A DNA stretch of 64,000 nucleotides from Anaerolineae bacterium (GCA_007123775.1 SLGK01000042.1:1-64000), one strand, 5' to 3'. Shown: positions 52,323 to 61,661, counted from the stretch's first letter. Translations and numbers: made by a program. Notes: generated by a model from the letters alone, not told the origin.

Positions 52323-52799
52323 TCAGTGAACCTCTTGCTGGCGCATTTTCAGCCGGTGGGCCTGACGAGCGGCGCCGCGGTCGAAGCGGAGTCGCTCTGC
52401 CTCGGTTTCTAAAATAAGGCGGGGAACGGGGACGGGACGGCCGTCATCGCCCAGGGCTACATAGACAAAGTAGGCGGTATTGGTGTGGGTGACGCTGCCG
52501 GTCAAAACGTCTTCGGCGGTCACGGTCACACGGGTTTCCATCGAGGAACGGCCGATCCAGCTTAATTCCGCTTTAACTGTGAGTAGATTCCCAATCTGAA
52601 CCGGCGAGTGGAACGACATAGAATCTACGGCCACTGTGACCGACGGACGGCTCGCGTGTTTGGTAGCTGTCATACCACCGGCCTCATCACACAACTTCAT
52701 GATCAGGCCGCCGTGGACATTACCCATCGTATTGGCGTGGCCCGGTCCCATCAATTGGGTCAGGGTCACGCTAGAGTCGCTAATTCGTTTATCGGTCAT
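52323..52799 (-). CDS. Hotdog-fold acyl-CoA thioesterase
   Basis: A 158-residue protein with the hotdog fold of acyl-CoA hydrolases (YciA/BACH-like). The core LMGPGHANTMGNVHGGLIMKLCDEAGG has the Asn/His/Asp cluster near residues 24-40 where the thioester is cleaved, and MSFHSPVQIGNLLTV follows. It hydrolyses acyl-CoA in the cytoplasm; chain preference is not visible. It is transcribed leftward, with the BchI-like gene starting three bases after its stop. The ribosome binding site is weak. Confidence 0.88.
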   Translation of the reverse strand: MTDKRISDSSVTLTQLMGPGHANTMGNVHGGLIMKLCDEAGGMTATKHASRPSVTVAVDSMSFHSPVQIGNLLTVKAELSWIGRSSMETRVTVTAEDVLTGSVTHTNTAYFVYVALGDDGRPVPVPRLILETEAERLRFDRGAARQAHRLKMRQQEVH

Positions 52800-52892
52800 G
52801 GTTAGCTTGATACGCAGCTACCTTTTCAATAACCAGGTGTAAGGGCAGGCCGGTGCGCCTGCCTGCTACTGGGCGAACCCATAGATTTGCCC

Positions 52893-53243
52893 TCATTCCA
52901 TATCAGGCCGGGTTTCCGAAATATACGTCAGTCGTTCGGGATATGCCTCAAACATATCAATTATCTGGTAGGGTAGATTACGCAGCAGCGGGGCCAGGGG
53001 CATACTGGCCGGAATAATAGGCCGCTTGGGCTGGGGTGGCGGTTGTAGGCGTGGGCGTTTAATGGGATTTGAACGCTTACGTAACAGACGGCGATCATCA
53101 CTCAAAAAACCTATATAAAGGCCGCTGGTATCAAAAACTTCACGCCCGCGGACAAAGCCAATCCATTCGCCATCCACGTTGAACAGGTGTCCGTCCTTGT
53201 AAACGGCTACCCAGGCACCATCACTGCGATAGATTGGTTGCAT
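52893..53243 (-). CDS. Small protein resembling the 4-fold beta flower family
   Basis: A 116-residue protein. The first 55 residues contain four short repeats of the form aromatic-x-Gly/Asp (AWVAVYKDGHLFNV, EWIGFVRGREVF, LYIGFLSDDRRLL), consistent with the small 4-fold beta flower proteins. A Pro/Arg linker (KRPRLQPPPQPKRP) and a helical tail follow. No function is known. GGGAGA precedes the ATG. Downstream is a TAGAG phrase repeat. Confidence 0.55.
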   Translation of the reverse strand: MQPIYRSDGAWVAVYKDGHLFNVDGEWIGFVRGREVFDTSGLYIGFLSDDRRLLRKRSNPIKRPRLQPPPQPKRPIIPASMPLAPLLRNLPYQIIDMFEAYPERLTYISETRPDME

Positions 53244-53259
53244 GTGTGTTCTCCCTTTG

Positions 53260-53308
53260 CCCTAGAGCTAGAGCTAGAGTGTAGAGTGTAGAGATAGAGT
53301 ATAGAGTT
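53260..53308. repeat. TAGAG/CTAGAG phrase repeat
   Basis: CTAGAGCTAGAGCTAGAGTG is followed by GTAGAGTGTAGAGATAGAG. It is the unpaired relative of the fold-back at 12957. The rest up to 53404 has nothing recognised. Confidence 0.6.
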
Positions 53309-53404
53309 TGTGGAATAGATGATCAAATGTTTGCCTGGTATCATGGTATTGTCGGCTGTTGGGGAATGCGGAGCTGGCCTTGTGCTTGCCGCAGGAATGG
53401 GCGG

Positions 53405-54571
53405 CTATGTTAACAGGCGCTGGTAGAGGTGGGTAAGCTGCCGGGCGGCGCGTGCCCAGGTGAAGTGGGCAATCTGTGTCTGGCCAGCCTGGCGCCAATG
53501 AGCGCGTACCGCCGCATCGGTCAGGAGGTGGTGTATGGCCGTTTGCCACGCCTGTGCATCGTGGGGGGAGAGTAAAACGGCCGTTTCCTCCCCCGTCTCC
53601 TTATCCACCACCACCTCTGGCAAGCAAGAGGCATTCGAGGTGAGTACCGGTACGCCACAGGCCATGGCTTCCAGCAGGGGCAGGCCAAAGCCCTCATACA
53701 GGCTGGGGAAGAGAAAGAGGTCGGCCCCGGTATAGAGAGCGGGTAAGTCGGCATCATCCACAAAGCCGATGAAGCGAACACGGCCGTTTAACTGTTGTCG
53801 CTCAATTTCGGCCAGCATCTCGTCGTAGAGCCAGCCCTTGCCGCCGGCGATAGCCAGCGTGTGGGGCCATTGGGCGGCCACGCCCGCAAAAGCCTGAATG
53901 AGCATCTGGTAGTTTTTGCGCGGCTGCACCGTGCCCACGCTGAGCAGATAGGGCGCGTCATCTAACCCGTAACGCTGGCGAACGGCCGTTACTGTCTCCC
54001 GATCCGCAGGGTGAAAGGAGGCATTGACGCCACTATACAGCACCGTCACCTTCTCCGCCGGCACCTGCCACAAATCGAGCAAATCCTGCCGCGTGGCTTC
54101 GGAATCGGCCAGAATGTGCGTGGCTCGCTGCACCGACCAGGGCACGACCCGGTTGAGGTAGTTGACCAGCACGTCAGGAAAGGTGTGGGGGTAATGGATA
54201 AAGGAGAGGTCGTGGACGGTGAGGACGGTGGGGATACGGCCGTAAACCGGCGGCAGCACAAAGTCAGGCGAGTGAAACAGGTCCAGCCCACCCGTCACCA
54301 ATTGGACCGGCAGCGGCAGCCGTAGCCGGTACCACAGCCGGTAGAGCCATTTTTCGGACAGCGGCGCAGGGTGGTGGCTGACGTGGCTGGCCTGGGGCAG
54401 CGGATCGGGAACGGGCAGTTGGTCAGGTGGGCGGGCGGAAAAGAGCCGGTATTGGAAGGGGGTGTCGCTGGCTACCACAGCCCGAATCAGCTCACGAACG
54501 TAACGGCCGATTCCCCCACCCTGCGCCAAAGCGGCCGTTACGTCAATGCCAATGCGGGGTCGATTATCCAT
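53405..54571 (-). CDS. Family 4 glycosyltransferase (GT-B)
   Basis: A 388-residue GT-B enzyme. The N-terminal domain includes IGIDVTAALAQGGGIGRYVREL and TVHDLSFIHYPHTF; the C-terminal domain has VGTVQPRKNY and the donor-binding EGFGLPLLEAMACGVPVLTSN with the E-x7-E pair. It transfers a sugar from an activated donor to a growing chain on the cytoplasmic face. It belongs to the leftward surface-polysaccharide group with GtrA, an O-antigen ligase and UDP-glucuronate decarboxylase, suggesting exopolysaccharide assembly. Its donor and acceptor are not known. Confidence 0.88.
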   Translation of the reverse strand: MDNRPRIGIDVTAALAQGGGIGRYVRELIRAVVASDTPFQYRLFSARPPDQLPVPDPLPQASHVSHHPAPLSEKWLYRLWYRLRLPLPVQLVTGGLDLFHSPDFVLPPVYGRIPTVLTVHDLSFIHYPHTFPDVLVNYLNRVVPWSVQRATHILADSEATRQDLLDLWQVPAEKVTVLYSGVNASFHPADRETVTAVRQRYGLDDAPYLLSVGTVQPRKNYQMLIQAFAGVAAQWPHTLAIAGGKGWLYDEMLAEIERQQLNGRVRFIGFVDDADLPALYTGADLFLFPSLYEGFGLPLLEAMACGVPVLTSNASCLPEVVVDKETGEETAVLLSPHDAQAWQTAIHHLLTDAAVRAHWRQAGQTQIAHFTWARAARQLTHLYQRLLT

Positions 54572-54604
54572 GATGATTGGGAGTCTTTCGGGTCTTAGGG
54601 GGCC

Positions 54605-54664
54605 TGGCGTAAAACGTAATGCGTAATGCGTAAGATCTCTCTGGTTACGTTTTACGCTTTACGC
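54605..54664. repeat. Fold-back GCGTAAAACGTAA class at the gtrA stop
   Basis: GCGTAAAACGTAA (54607-54619) is answered by TTACGTTTTACGC (54645-54657). The right arm encodes the Arg-Lys-Ala-stop of the GtrA-family gene. Confidence 0.8.
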
Positions 54665-55245
54665 TCATATTTACTATCAACGTCATTATAAGTCCAATAG
54701 CGGTTGACAAAGAAATTCCAGAACATGACAATCAGCACGGCCAAAATCAAGGCCATGTTGTCACCAATGCGCCCGGCATATGGGGCCAACAGGTCTACCT
54801 GCGCTACCAAATCGGTGAAGGGATAGTGGGTATAATAAACAATGGGTACACGAATGAGAATACCGGCCACGCTGACCAGAACAAACATAACAAACTGACG
54901 CCGCACCGACTTCGCCCGCGAATCGGGGTAAGTCCAGTAGCGGTTCCAGGTAAAGTTGCTCATAATGGCGGCGATAAAAGAGATAGCACTGGCCAGGGTG
55001 GTGGAAAAGGTGCGGGCACTGTCAAATGGCAGGCCCAGGCCAACCACGTACTGAAAGGCACTGCTCCCCTCAGTAAACACGGCGTTGAGCGGACCCAGCA
55101 AAATATTAAAAATGCCAAAGTCAACGACGAAGCCAATGCTGCCCACCACCGCAAACTTGATAAACCGCTTGGTTTCCAGGGGGTTTACGCCAAAACGTAC
55201 CAGCGTATCAACCACCATTGCTCTCATAGCTGAATCTTTCAACAT
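54652..55245 (-). CDS. GtrA family membrane protein
   Basis: About 197 residues with four transmembrane helices in the GtrA pattern: FIKFAVVGSIGFVVDFGIF, then ASAISFIAAIMSNFTWNRYWTY, and a repeat of the NRYWTY motif at the end. GtrA proteins are linked to undecaprenyl-linked sugar movement in surface polysaccharide modification. The ATG at 55245 is preferred over a TTG at 55257. The last residues and stop come from a CGTAAAGCG repeat. It belongs with the neighbouring GT4, O-antigen ligase and UXS genes. The exact role is not settled in the family. Confidence 0.85.
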   Translation of the reverse strand: MLKDSAMRAMVVDTLVRFGVNPLETKRFIKFAVVGSIGFVVDFGIFNILLGPLNAVFTEGSSAFQYVVGLGLPFDSARTFSTTLASAISFIAAIMSNFTWNRYWTYPDSRAKSVRRQFVMFVLVSVAGILIRVPIVYYTHYPFTDLVAQVDLLAPYAGRIGDNMALILAVLIVMFWNFFVNRYWTYNDVDSKYERKA

Positions 55246-55304
55246 CAGATTTCCCAATCCTGATTTGGATTATTTGGTATGGTTCAAGTCAGTTTGACAA
55301 TTCG

Positions 55305-55385
55305 CTGACCGATGACGGAAGACAAAGGACCGATGGGCCGATAGGCTAAGAGCAATTCCGTCCTTCGTCTTCGGTCCTCCGTCAA
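55305..55385. repeat. Fold-back of GACGGAAGACAAAGGACCG class
   Basis: ACGGAAGACAAAGGACCGAT is answered by GTCCTTCGTCTTCGGTCC. Its right end supplies the TGA stop of the O-antigen ligase gene. Confidence 0.7.
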
Positions 55386-56980
55386 AATTTGTAAAGTTGG
55401 CTGCCAGGAAGCAGTGAACCATGCCGATTATTTTTGTGGAGTAAGTGTAACAAAGCCAACATCAGGCCCAAATGGATATACAGATTATTCACATACAGCT
55501 TGTCAACCAGGTGATGGACACTCAATCCTACCCAGGCTGCCAGTAGGCCAAGAGCCAGCCCGCGCCAGGGCCAATCCAGACGACGGACCACGACAAGCGT
55601 GTAGCCTATAATAATACTCCAAAATAGGATATAGCCTAATAAGCCAATGATGCCGGTTTCGGCCAGCAGGTTGATGTAATAATTGTGGGCGTGACCCAGG
55701 GCATAGGGCCAGTTGAGCAGAGCGTAATCGGCGTAAGCCGGCCCGTAATTGCCAAAGCCCACGCCCAGCCAGGGATAGTCGCGGGCCATGTCCAGACCGG
55801 ACTGCCAGAAGGCCAGTCGTTCCAGGACGGCGTAGTTGGCGTCGTGGATGTTGGCCCCACGCACGTCGGTCAGAGTCAGGTCGTCGGCAAAACTGATGAC
55901 GCGCTCGCTGAGAACGGCCGTTCCCGGCAGATTCAACTGTACCGCCAACCCCAATAAACCGGCCGCCAATCCCAGCACCACGACGCCCTGCCACAAACGG
56001 CGCGGCCAGGTCAGCAGCAGCACGGCCAGCCCCGCCCCAAAACCAAGCCACGCCCCCCGGCTCCAGGAAAAGATGAGGGCCAGGCTGAGTGCCCCGGCAC
56101 AGAGTGCGGTAAATAACAGCCAGAAGGTGTAAACGGCCGTTAGCCGATACCCCGTCTCGTCCTGCCGCCCCGCCCACAGCGCCAGCAGCCCATACGTCAC
56201 CAGACCCAACAGCAGCCCCAGCGCCAGCAAGCCGACCATATTCATAAACCCGCCGAACGGGTTCGGCTGGCCAAACGTACCAAAGGCGCGATAAAAGCGT
56301 CCCAAAATTCTAAAATGCTCCGGCGCGTCGGGCCAAAAAGCGAACTGCCAGATGCCAATAAGCGCCTGACTCAGCCCGGACAGCAGCAGGGCCGCCAGCA
56401 ACCATTGAACGCTGAGAGAAACCGGGCTTTTGCCCTGAATCATCGGGCGTTGTTTAGGAACAGAAAAGCCCGGTTTCTGATCCCCTTCAACCATATCGAC
56501 CACCAGCCAGACTACCAGCCCCATCTGCACCCACTTGACCACCTCTTTGAAGCCGGTGAACAGGTCGTAGCTGTTGAGCAGGGTCAGCAGCATGAGGTAA
56601 AGGAAGAGGGCCAGCGGCAAATTGAGAAAGGTATGGGGAATGCGTATCTGGCGGCGCAGCAGACCACGCGCCAGCCAGGCGGCTACCGTCAGCAGTAGCA
56701 AAATTTGGCCGCTGTTGAACAGCCCGCCGCCGGGCAGCAGCGAACCGAACAACACGTTTTCCAGCGCGGCCAGCGGGGCAAATACCAGGGTCAGCCCCAG
56801 CCCCACCAGCGGTTGTCTGAGGATGAGCAGAATAACGGCCGTTGCCCCCAGCGCCCCCACCACCAGCCATACCGGACCGAGCGCCAGCGACAGCCCCAGC
56901 CCAACCGCCAGCAGCCAGACCCACCAGGGCTGCCAGGCCCGGCGTGGTTCATGGAGCAAGAGGGTCACTGTTCTATTCAT
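55382..56980 (-). CDS. O-antigen ligase family protein
   Basis: A 532-residue protein with about 12 helices. The core matches Wzy_C/O-antigen ligase: FSWSRGAWLGFGAGLAVLLL and the YPWLGVGFGNYGPAY periplasmic motif. A GAAACCGGGCTTTT fold-back is translated in frame at about residues 168-188 as a basic loop (PGFSVPKQRPMIQGKSP). The stop codon lies in another repeat. The gene is part of the leftward polysaccharide group and probably polymerises or ligates glycan in the outer leaflet. It is the third member of this family in the window. Confidence 0.78.
   Translation of the reverse strand: MNRTVTLLLHEPRRAWQPWWVWLLAVGLGLSLALGPVWLVVGALGATAVILLILRQPLVGLGLTLVFAPLAALENVLFGSLLPGGGLFNSGQILLLLTVAAWLARGLLRRQIRIPHTFLNLPLALFLYLMLLTLLNSYDLFTGFKEVVKWVQMGLVVWLVVDMVEGDQKPGFSVPKQRPMIQGKSPVSLSVQWLLAALLLSGLSQALIGIWQFAFWPDAPEHFRILGRFYRAFGTFGQPNPFGGFMNMVGLLALGLLLGLVTYGLLALWAGRQDETGYRLTAVYTFWLLFTALCAGALSLALIFSWSRGAWLGFGAGLAVLLLTWPRRLWQGVVVLGLAAGLLGLAVQLNLPGTAVLSERVISFADDLTLTDVRGANIHDANYAVLERLAFWQSGLDMARDYPWLGVGFGNYGPAYADYALLNWPYALGHAHNYYINLLAETGIIGLLGYILFWSIIIGYTLVVVRRLDWPWRGLALGLLAAWVGLSVHHLVDKLYVNNLYIHLGLMLALLHLLHKNNRHGSLLPGSQLYKF
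56417..56478. repeat. In-frame fold-back AGAAACCGGGCTTTT, perfect arms
   Basis: Perfect 15-base arms (56417-56431 and 56464-56478) flank a loop with a smaller GCCC/GGGC stem. It is translated inside the O-antigen ligase gene. The intergenic relative is at 16168-16202. Confidence 0.85.
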
Positions 56981-56992
56981 GGTTCATGGGGG

Positions 56993-57134
56993 CGAAGTGG
57001 CGAGGGTGCGAGGGTGCGAGGTGGCGAGGATGCGAGGTGGCGAGGTGGCGAGGTGGCGAAGTAAGTTTTTACCCCGCCACTTCGCCATTCTGCCACTTCG
57101 CCACTCCGCCACTTCGCCACTCCGCCACCCCGCC
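56993..57134. repeat. Long fold-back of GTGGCGAAGTGGC phrases
   Basis: Eight or more tandem GAGGTGGCGAGG-type phrases on the left are answered by GCCACTTCGCCACTCCGCC phrases on the right, giving one long imperfect hairpin between the UXS and O-antigen ligase genes. Confidence 0.8.
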
Positions 57135-58076
57135 TCACACTCTATCGCGAAAATAGTCTACCGTTTGCGCCAGGCCGTCGGCCAGCTTGACCTTTGGCTC
57201 CCAACCAAGAATCTCACGTGCTTTGGTAATGTCCGGCCGGCGCACCTTGGGATCATCCGTCACGCGCTCATCCTTCGGCTGCACAAACACAATCTCCGAG
57301 TTGCTGCCCGACACTTCAATCACGGCATGGGCAAAATCCAGGATGCTCATCTCGCTGGGGTTGCCGATATTGACCGGCAGCTTCTCGTCTGACACGAGCA
57401 GCCGGTAAATCCCCTCAATCAAATCGGTATAATACTGGAAGGAGCGGGTCTGGCTGCCGTCGCCGTAAACAGTTAGCGGCTGGCCGGTCAACGCCTGGTG
57501 GATAAAGTTGGGCACAACACGGCCGTCATTCAGCCGCATTCGGGGGCCATAGGTGTTAAAAATACGCACAATGCGCGTTTCCAGGCCGTGAAAGCGCTGA
57601 TAGGCCAGCGTCATCGCCTCGGCAAAACGTTTGGCCTCGTCATAGACACCGCGCGGCCCGATGGGGTTTACGTGCCCCCAATAGGTTTCCGGCTGCGGAT
57701 TGACCTGGGGATCGCCATAGACTTCGGAAGTAGAGGCCAACAGGTAGCGGGCGCCTTTGTGCTTGGCCAGCCCCAGCGTATTGTGTGTGCCCAGCGAGCC
57801 GACTTTTAACGTGGGGATGGGATGCTCCAGATAGTCAATCGGGCTGGCGGGTGACGCAAAGTGGAGTACGGCATCCAGTTCGCCTGACACATGGATATAG
57901 TTGCTGACGTCATGTTTGATAAAGCTAAAGCGCTCGTGGCCAAACAAATGGGCCAGATTGTCCATATTGCCGGTAATCAAATTGTCCATACCGACAACGG
58001 TATGCCCCTCAGCAATATAGCGATCACATAGATGGGAACCAAGAAAGCCGGCCGCTCCCGTAATTAGTACACGCAT
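57135..58076 (-). CDS. UDP-glucuronate decarboxylase (UDP-xylose synthase)
   Basis: A 313-residue short-chain dehydrogenase of the extended type. GAAGFLGSH (residues 7-15) binds NAD; the active site has Tyr145 and Lys149 in [11 protein letters not shown] with the preceding TSEVYGDP. The [11 protein letters not shown] and [12 protein letters not shown] blocks are characteristic of UDP-glucuronate decarboxylases, which make UDP-xylose. AGGAG precedes the ATG. It opens the surface-polysaccharide group and would provide xylose for the glycan. Other NDP-sugar epimerases are less likely. Confidence 0.9.
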   Translation of the reverse strand: MRVLITGAAGFLGSHLCDRYIAEGHTVVGMDNLITGNMDNLAHLFGHERFSFIKHDVSNYIHVSGELDAVLHFASPASPIDYLEHPIPTLKVGSLGTHNTLGLAKHKGARYLLASTSEVYGDPQVNPQPETYWGHVNPIGPRGVYDEAKRFAEAMTLAYQRFHGLETRIVRIFNTYGPRMRLNDGRVVPNFIHQALTGQPLTVYGDGSQTRSFQYYTDLIEGIYRLLVSDEKLPVNIGNPSEMSILDFAHAVIEVSGSNSEIVFVQPKDERVTDDPKVRRPDITKAREILGWEPKVKLADGLAQTVDYFRDRV

Positions 58077-58089
58077 AAGGTCTCCTGTC

Positions 58090-58195
58090 TAAATTATGAA
58101 TTAGGAAGGATGAATTTCATTCCTTGCCACATGCAACATGCCACTTGCTACCTGCAACGTGCCAGATTTTACCGTAGCCACTGGCAGCGTGCGAG
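58090..58195. repeat. Phrase repeats upstream of the UXS gene
   Basis: A TTATGAATTAGGAAGGATGA phrase is followed by GCCACTTGCTACCTGCAACG phrases. An ACGGCCGT copy lies just beyond. With the element at 58313, this occupies most of the 320-base gap to fni; no gene or RNA was seen there. Confidence 0.6.
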
Positions 58196-58312
58196 TTTAC
58201 GGCCGTTTTCGCCCGACAATCATTAGCCAATCGTAGTCTTAACGTCACCTGGTTCAAACTCGCACATCGGCGTTGACCATAGTATACTCATTATCTGTCA
58301 GAAGAGATTACG

Positions 58313-58382
58313 AAATTACGTTGACCGGAGACGGATGACCGAGGATGGAGAAGCCATCTCCGTCTTCCGTCTTCTGTCTTGA
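58313..58382. repeat. Fold-back of GACCGGAGACGGATGACC class
   Basis: GACCGGAGACGGATGACCGA is answered by ATCTCCGTCTTCCGTCTTC. It ends directly before the fni ribosome binding site. Confidence 0.7.
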
Positions 58383-58396
58383 GCAAGGAGACGCTG

Positions 58397-59461
58397 ATGA
58401 GTACACCCCCCCAGCCCATCGTGGCTGATGAGCAAATCCACGAGCGGCGCAAGGCCGACCACATTCGCATCAACCTGGAAGAGGACGTCTTTTTCAAACA
58501 ACTGACCACCGGCCTGGAACGCTACCGCTTTCTGCACCAGGCCCTACCGGAGCTAGACCTGGCCAGTATTGACGTCACGACAGAACTGTTGGGCAAGCGG
58601 TTAAAACGGCCGTTGCTCATCTCCTCCATGACCGGCGGCACCGGCGAAGCCCGTACCATCAACCGCACCCTGGCCGAAGCCGCCCAAATCAGCGGCATGG
58701 CCATGGGCCTCGGCTCCATGCGGGCCGCCATCGAAGACGACAGTCTGGCCGACACTTACCGGGTGCGCGACGTGGCCCCAGACATTCCCCTGTACGCCAA
58801 TCTGGGCGCGGTGCAGCTTAATTACGGCTACGGACTCGACCAATGCCGCCGCGCCGTTGACATGTGCGAAGGGGACGCCCTCATTCTCCACTTCAACGCC
58901 TTGCAGGAAGCGGTCCAGCCCGAAGGAGACGGCAACTTTGCCGATCTGCTGCCCAAAATTGAAGCCATCTGCCGCGATCTGGACGTGCCCGTGATTGCCA
59001 AAGAGGTCGGCTGGGGCTTCTCACGAGAAGCGGCTCTCCACCTGTACAACGCCGGCGTGGCCGCCATCGACGTGGCCGGGGCCGGCGGTACCTCCTGGAG
59101 CCAGGTAGAGATGTACCGCGCTCCCACGGCTCGCCTGGCCCGCGTTGCCGGAGCCTTCATCGACTGGGGTATCCCCACGGCCGATTCGATTGTCTACTGT
59201 CGCGAAGCCGCGCCGGAAATCCCCATCATCGCCAGTGGCGGCATAAAGAACGGCATTGACGTGGCCAAGTGCATTGCCCTGGGGGCTGTCGTGGGCGGCT
59301 TGGCCGGTGACTTTTTACGCGCCGCCGACAAAAACGGCGTTGAGGGCGTGGTCGAATTGGCCGAAACGATTACCGACGAACTGCGCGTGGCTATGTTTTG
59401 CGCCGGCGTGCCGGACCTGAACGTGCTGGCCCACACGCACCTCATTACCAAATCAGCGTAG
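58397..59461 (+). CDS. fni: Type 2 isopentenyl-diphosphate delta-isomerase
   Basis: A 354-residue FMN/NADPH-dependent isomerase that interconverts isopentenyl and dimethylallyl diphosphate. Typical parts are [10 protein letters not shown] at the start, [25 protein letters not shown], and the FMN-binding [14 protein letters not shown] and [21 protein letters not shown] segments. The ATG at 58397 follows AAGGAG; a TTG six codons earlier is less likely. A polyprenyl synthase gene follows, so both supply isoprenoids. Length is normal. Confidence 0.95.
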   Translation: MSTPPQPIVADEQIHERRKADHIRINLEEDVFFKQLTTGLERYRFLHQALPELDLASIDVTTELLGKRLKRPLLISSMTGGTGEARTINRTLAEAAQISGMAMGLGSMRAAIEDDSLADTYRVRDVAPDIPLYANLGAVQLNYGYGLDQCRRAVDMCEGDALILHFNALQEAVQPEGDGNFADLLPKIEAICRDLDVPVIAKEVGWGFSREAALHLYNAGVAAIDVAGAGGTSWSQVEMYRAPTARLARVAGAFIDWGIPTADSIVYCREAAPEIPIIASGGIKNGIDVAKCIALGAVVGGLAGDFLRAADKNGVEGVVELAETITDELRVAMFCAGVPDLNVLAHTHLITKSA

Positions 59462-59467
59462 CTGTTT

Positions 59468-59538
59468 ACCGACCGATGACGGCGGCCCAAAGACCGACAG
59501 CTACAAACAATCCGTCCTCCGTCCTCGGTCTTCTGTCA
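59468..59538. repeat. Fold-back of GACCGATGACGGCGG class
   Basis: ACCGACCGATGACGGCGG is answered by CCGTCCTCCGTCCTCGGTC. It lies between fni and the polyprenyl synthase gene. Confidence 0.65.
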
Positions 59539-59560
59539 ATCAACTGACTGTCTGCGAACT

Positions 59561-60586
59561 ATGACAACAGAACTACAAACCTACTACCAAACAATGATCC
59601 CCGCCCTCGAAGCGGAAATGCGGACCGTGCTGCAAGCCAGCGGGGAGCAGCCCGATCTGTTTTACGGGATGATGCACTATCACATGGGCTGGGTGGACAG
59701 TGCGTTCAACCCGGCCGACATCAACGGCGGTAAACGGATTCGTCCCATTCTCTGTCTGCTGGCCTGCGCTGCGGCCGGCGGGCAATGGGAGCAAGCAGTC
59801 CCCGCCGCAGCGGCCATTGAGCTGCTGCACAACTTCTCGCTGATCCATGATGATATTGAAGACGCCAGCCCTACGCGGCGCGGCCGGCCGACCCTGTGGC
59901 AGTTGTGGGGTATCGAGCAGGCCATCAATAGCGGCGACGCCATGTTTGCCATTGCCCATCTGGCCATGAACCGGCTGATTGAGCGGGGCGTGCCCGCCGA
60001 GCGAGTAGTCACAGCCTTGCGCCGCTTTGACGAGACGTGCGTGGCCCTCACTGTCGGCCAGCACCACGACATGGACTTTGAAAATCGCGCCGAAGTGATG
60101 GTGGCTGAATATCTGGCGATGATTGAGGGGAAAACGGCCGTTCTACTCTCCCTGTGTGCTGAATTAGGCGCGTTGATTGCCGGACAGGATGAGACCACCA
60201 TCGCCCACTACGCCACCTTCGGCCGCGATTTGGGGCTGGCCTTCCAGGTGCAGGATGATATTTTAGGCATCTGGGGTGATGAGACCCGCACCGGCAAATC
60301 GGCCGCCACCGACATCATCACCAAAAAGAAGACGCTGCCGGTGCTGTACGGCCTGAGCCAGAGCGACGACCTGCGCCAACTGTACGCGGCGTCAGAGGGG
60401 GATGAGGCGTTTGTTACGGCCGTTATCGACCACCTCGACCACAACGGCGCTTACGAATTCGCCAAAGAAAAGGCCAGCCAATACTCCCAAAGCGCCCTGT
60501 ACCACCTGACTACCGCCCAGCCCACCGGTCCCGCCAAAACTGCCTTGCACCAGTTGACCGATATGCTCCTCAAGCGAGATTTTTAG
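59561..60586 (+). CDS. Polyprenyl (farnesyl/geranylgeranyl) diphosphate synthase
   Basis: A 341-residue trans-prenyltransferase. The first Asp-rich motif is HDDIED (Asp97, Asp98) and the second is DDILGIWGD near residue 233. INGGKRIRPIL and the GKTAVLLSLCAELGA helix are also typical. It condenses IPP units into C15-C20 or longer chains; product length is set by residues before the first Asp motif, which I cannot read with certainty. The gene follows fni and precedes an ABC-2 permease. No clear ribosome binding site is seen. Confidence 0.9.
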   Translation: MTTELQTYYQTMIPALEAEMRTVLQASGEQPDLFYGMMHYHMGWVDSAFNPADINGGKRIRPILCLLACAAAGGQWEQAVPAAAAIELLHNFSLIHDDIEDASPTRRGRPTLWQLWGIEQAINSGDAMFAIAHLAMNRLIERGVPAERVVTALRRFDETCVALTVGQHHDMDFENRAEVMVAEYLAMIEGKTAVLLSLCAELGALIAGQDETTIAHYATFGRDLGLAFQVQDDILGIWGDETRTGKSAATDIITKKKTLPVLYGLSQSDDLRQLYAASEGDEAFVTAVIDHLDHNGAYEFAKEKASQYSQSALYHLTTAQPTGPAKTALHQLTDMLLKRDF

Positions 60587-60658
60587 ATGACGGAAGACCG
60601 ACGACGGATGACCGCTGACGGCTTTTTCGGTCCTCCCTCCTTCGTCCTCGGTCACAAC
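60587..60658. repeat. Fold-back of GACGGAAGACCGACGACGG class
   Basis: GACGGAAGACCGACGACGGA is answered by TCGGTCCTCCCTCCTTCGTC. It starts directly after the stop codon of the polyprenyl synthase gene. Confidence 0.7.
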
Positions 60659-60663
60659 AAGCT

Positions 60664-61590
60664 ATGAGCGAAACCGCCCTACCCCAACCCGCCTCACGCT
60701 GGCACATCCTGACCCAAAACCCGGTCATGGTCAAGGAGCTGCGCGGCCGGATGCGCGGCCGGCGAGCCTTTGTGGTGCTGACCATCTATCTGCTGGCCAT
60801 GTCTGGCCTGATCAGCCTGGTGTATGCTGCCTACGCCTCAGCGGCAGCTACCCCTTACGGCCCGGACCCCAGCCAGGCGGGTAAGGTGGTTTTTGCCGTC
60901 GTCATTGGTGTTCAGGGCGTTTTGGTTCTCTTTATCGGCCCCGCTTTTACGGCCGCGGCCATCACTGGCGAGAGGGAGCGGCAGACGTATGAACTGCTGC
61001 AAACGACGCTGTTGACTCCGCGCTGGTTTGTGGTGGGCAAGTTAATGTCGGCCCTCAGCTATATTTTACTGCTGACGGTTGCCTCGATTCCCCTGCAAAG
61101 CATCGCTTTCTTGCTGGGCGGCCTCTCCTTTACGGAACTGGTGGTCGGACAACTATTGCTGGCGGTAACGGCCGTTGCTTTTGCTCTCTACGGCCTCTAC
61201 TGTTCCAGCATCATGCGCACCACCCTGGCTTCCAGCGTTGCTACCTTTGGCGGCACCCTGTTTGCCGTTGTGGGCTTTCCCTTGCTCATGCTGCTCATTT
61301 ATTGGGCTCTCGGCGCCACCTTCTTTTGGTACGAATTTAGCGACTTTTGGGAGTATGTGGCCGCTTACGGCGGCATGGGATTGGTCGCCACCAATCTACC
61401 CGCCACCGTCTTCGCCAGCGCCCTGATTTTGTTGGAAGAAGGTAGCCTCTTCTTTTTCGACAGCTTTGTCGCTGGCGGCACCGTGCGCCTTTTCTCCCCC
61501 TGGTGGGTCTACACCCTGCTCTACAGCCTCATTGCTGCCTTGCTCTATATGCTGTGTGTGCGGCGGGTACGGCGGACAAGTGAAACGTAA
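60664..61590 (+). CDS. ABC-2 type transporter permease
   Basis: A 308-residue membrane protein with about six helices. The start NPVMVKELRGRMRGRRAFVVLTIYLL and the ITGERERQTYELLQTTLLTPRWFVVGKLMSAL block are characteristic of ABC-2 permeases such as NatB/YhgE-like exporters. No ATPase gene lies beside it, so its partner is elsewhere or downstream of the window. The stop TAA is part of the GAAACGTAAAACG phrase. The next genes are a Gly/Asn-rich membrane protein and MoxR, a group often found together in these genomes. Substrate unknown. Confidence 0.82.
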   Translation: MSETALPQPASRWHILTQNPVMVKELRGRMRGRRAFVVLTIYLLAMSGLISLVYAAYASAAATPYGPDPSQAGKVVFAVVIGVQGVLVLFIGPAFTAAAITGERERQTYELLQTTLLTPRWFVVGKLMSALSYILLLTVASIPLQSIAFLLGGLSFTELVVGQLLLAVTAVAFALYGLYCSSIMRTTLASSVATFGGTLFAVVGFPLLMLLIYWALGATFFWYEFSDFWEYVAAYGGMGLVATNLPATVFASALILLEEGSLFFFDSFVAGGTVRLFSPWWVYTLLYSLIAALLYMLCVRRVRRTSET

Positions 61591-61648
61591 AACGTAAAGC
61601 GTAAAACATAAGGGCTGCTCATTACGTTTTACGCTTTACGTTTTGCGA
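61584..61648. repeat. Fold-back CGTAAAACGTAAAGCGTAAAAC, 26-base arms
   Basis: Arms of 26 bases (61586-61611 and about 61622-61647) pair with two mismatches. The left arm supplies the stop of the ABC-2 permease gene. It is the longest example of its class in the window. Confidence 0.85.
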
Positions 61649-61661
61649 CAATAGCAATCTA

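Noticed and set aside
56993-57134. Tandem GAGGTGGCGAGG phrases considered as a CRISPR array
   Set aside because: Units are 8-12 bases, directly abutting with no unique spacers, and are followed by an inverted block. This is a fold-back, not CRISPR.
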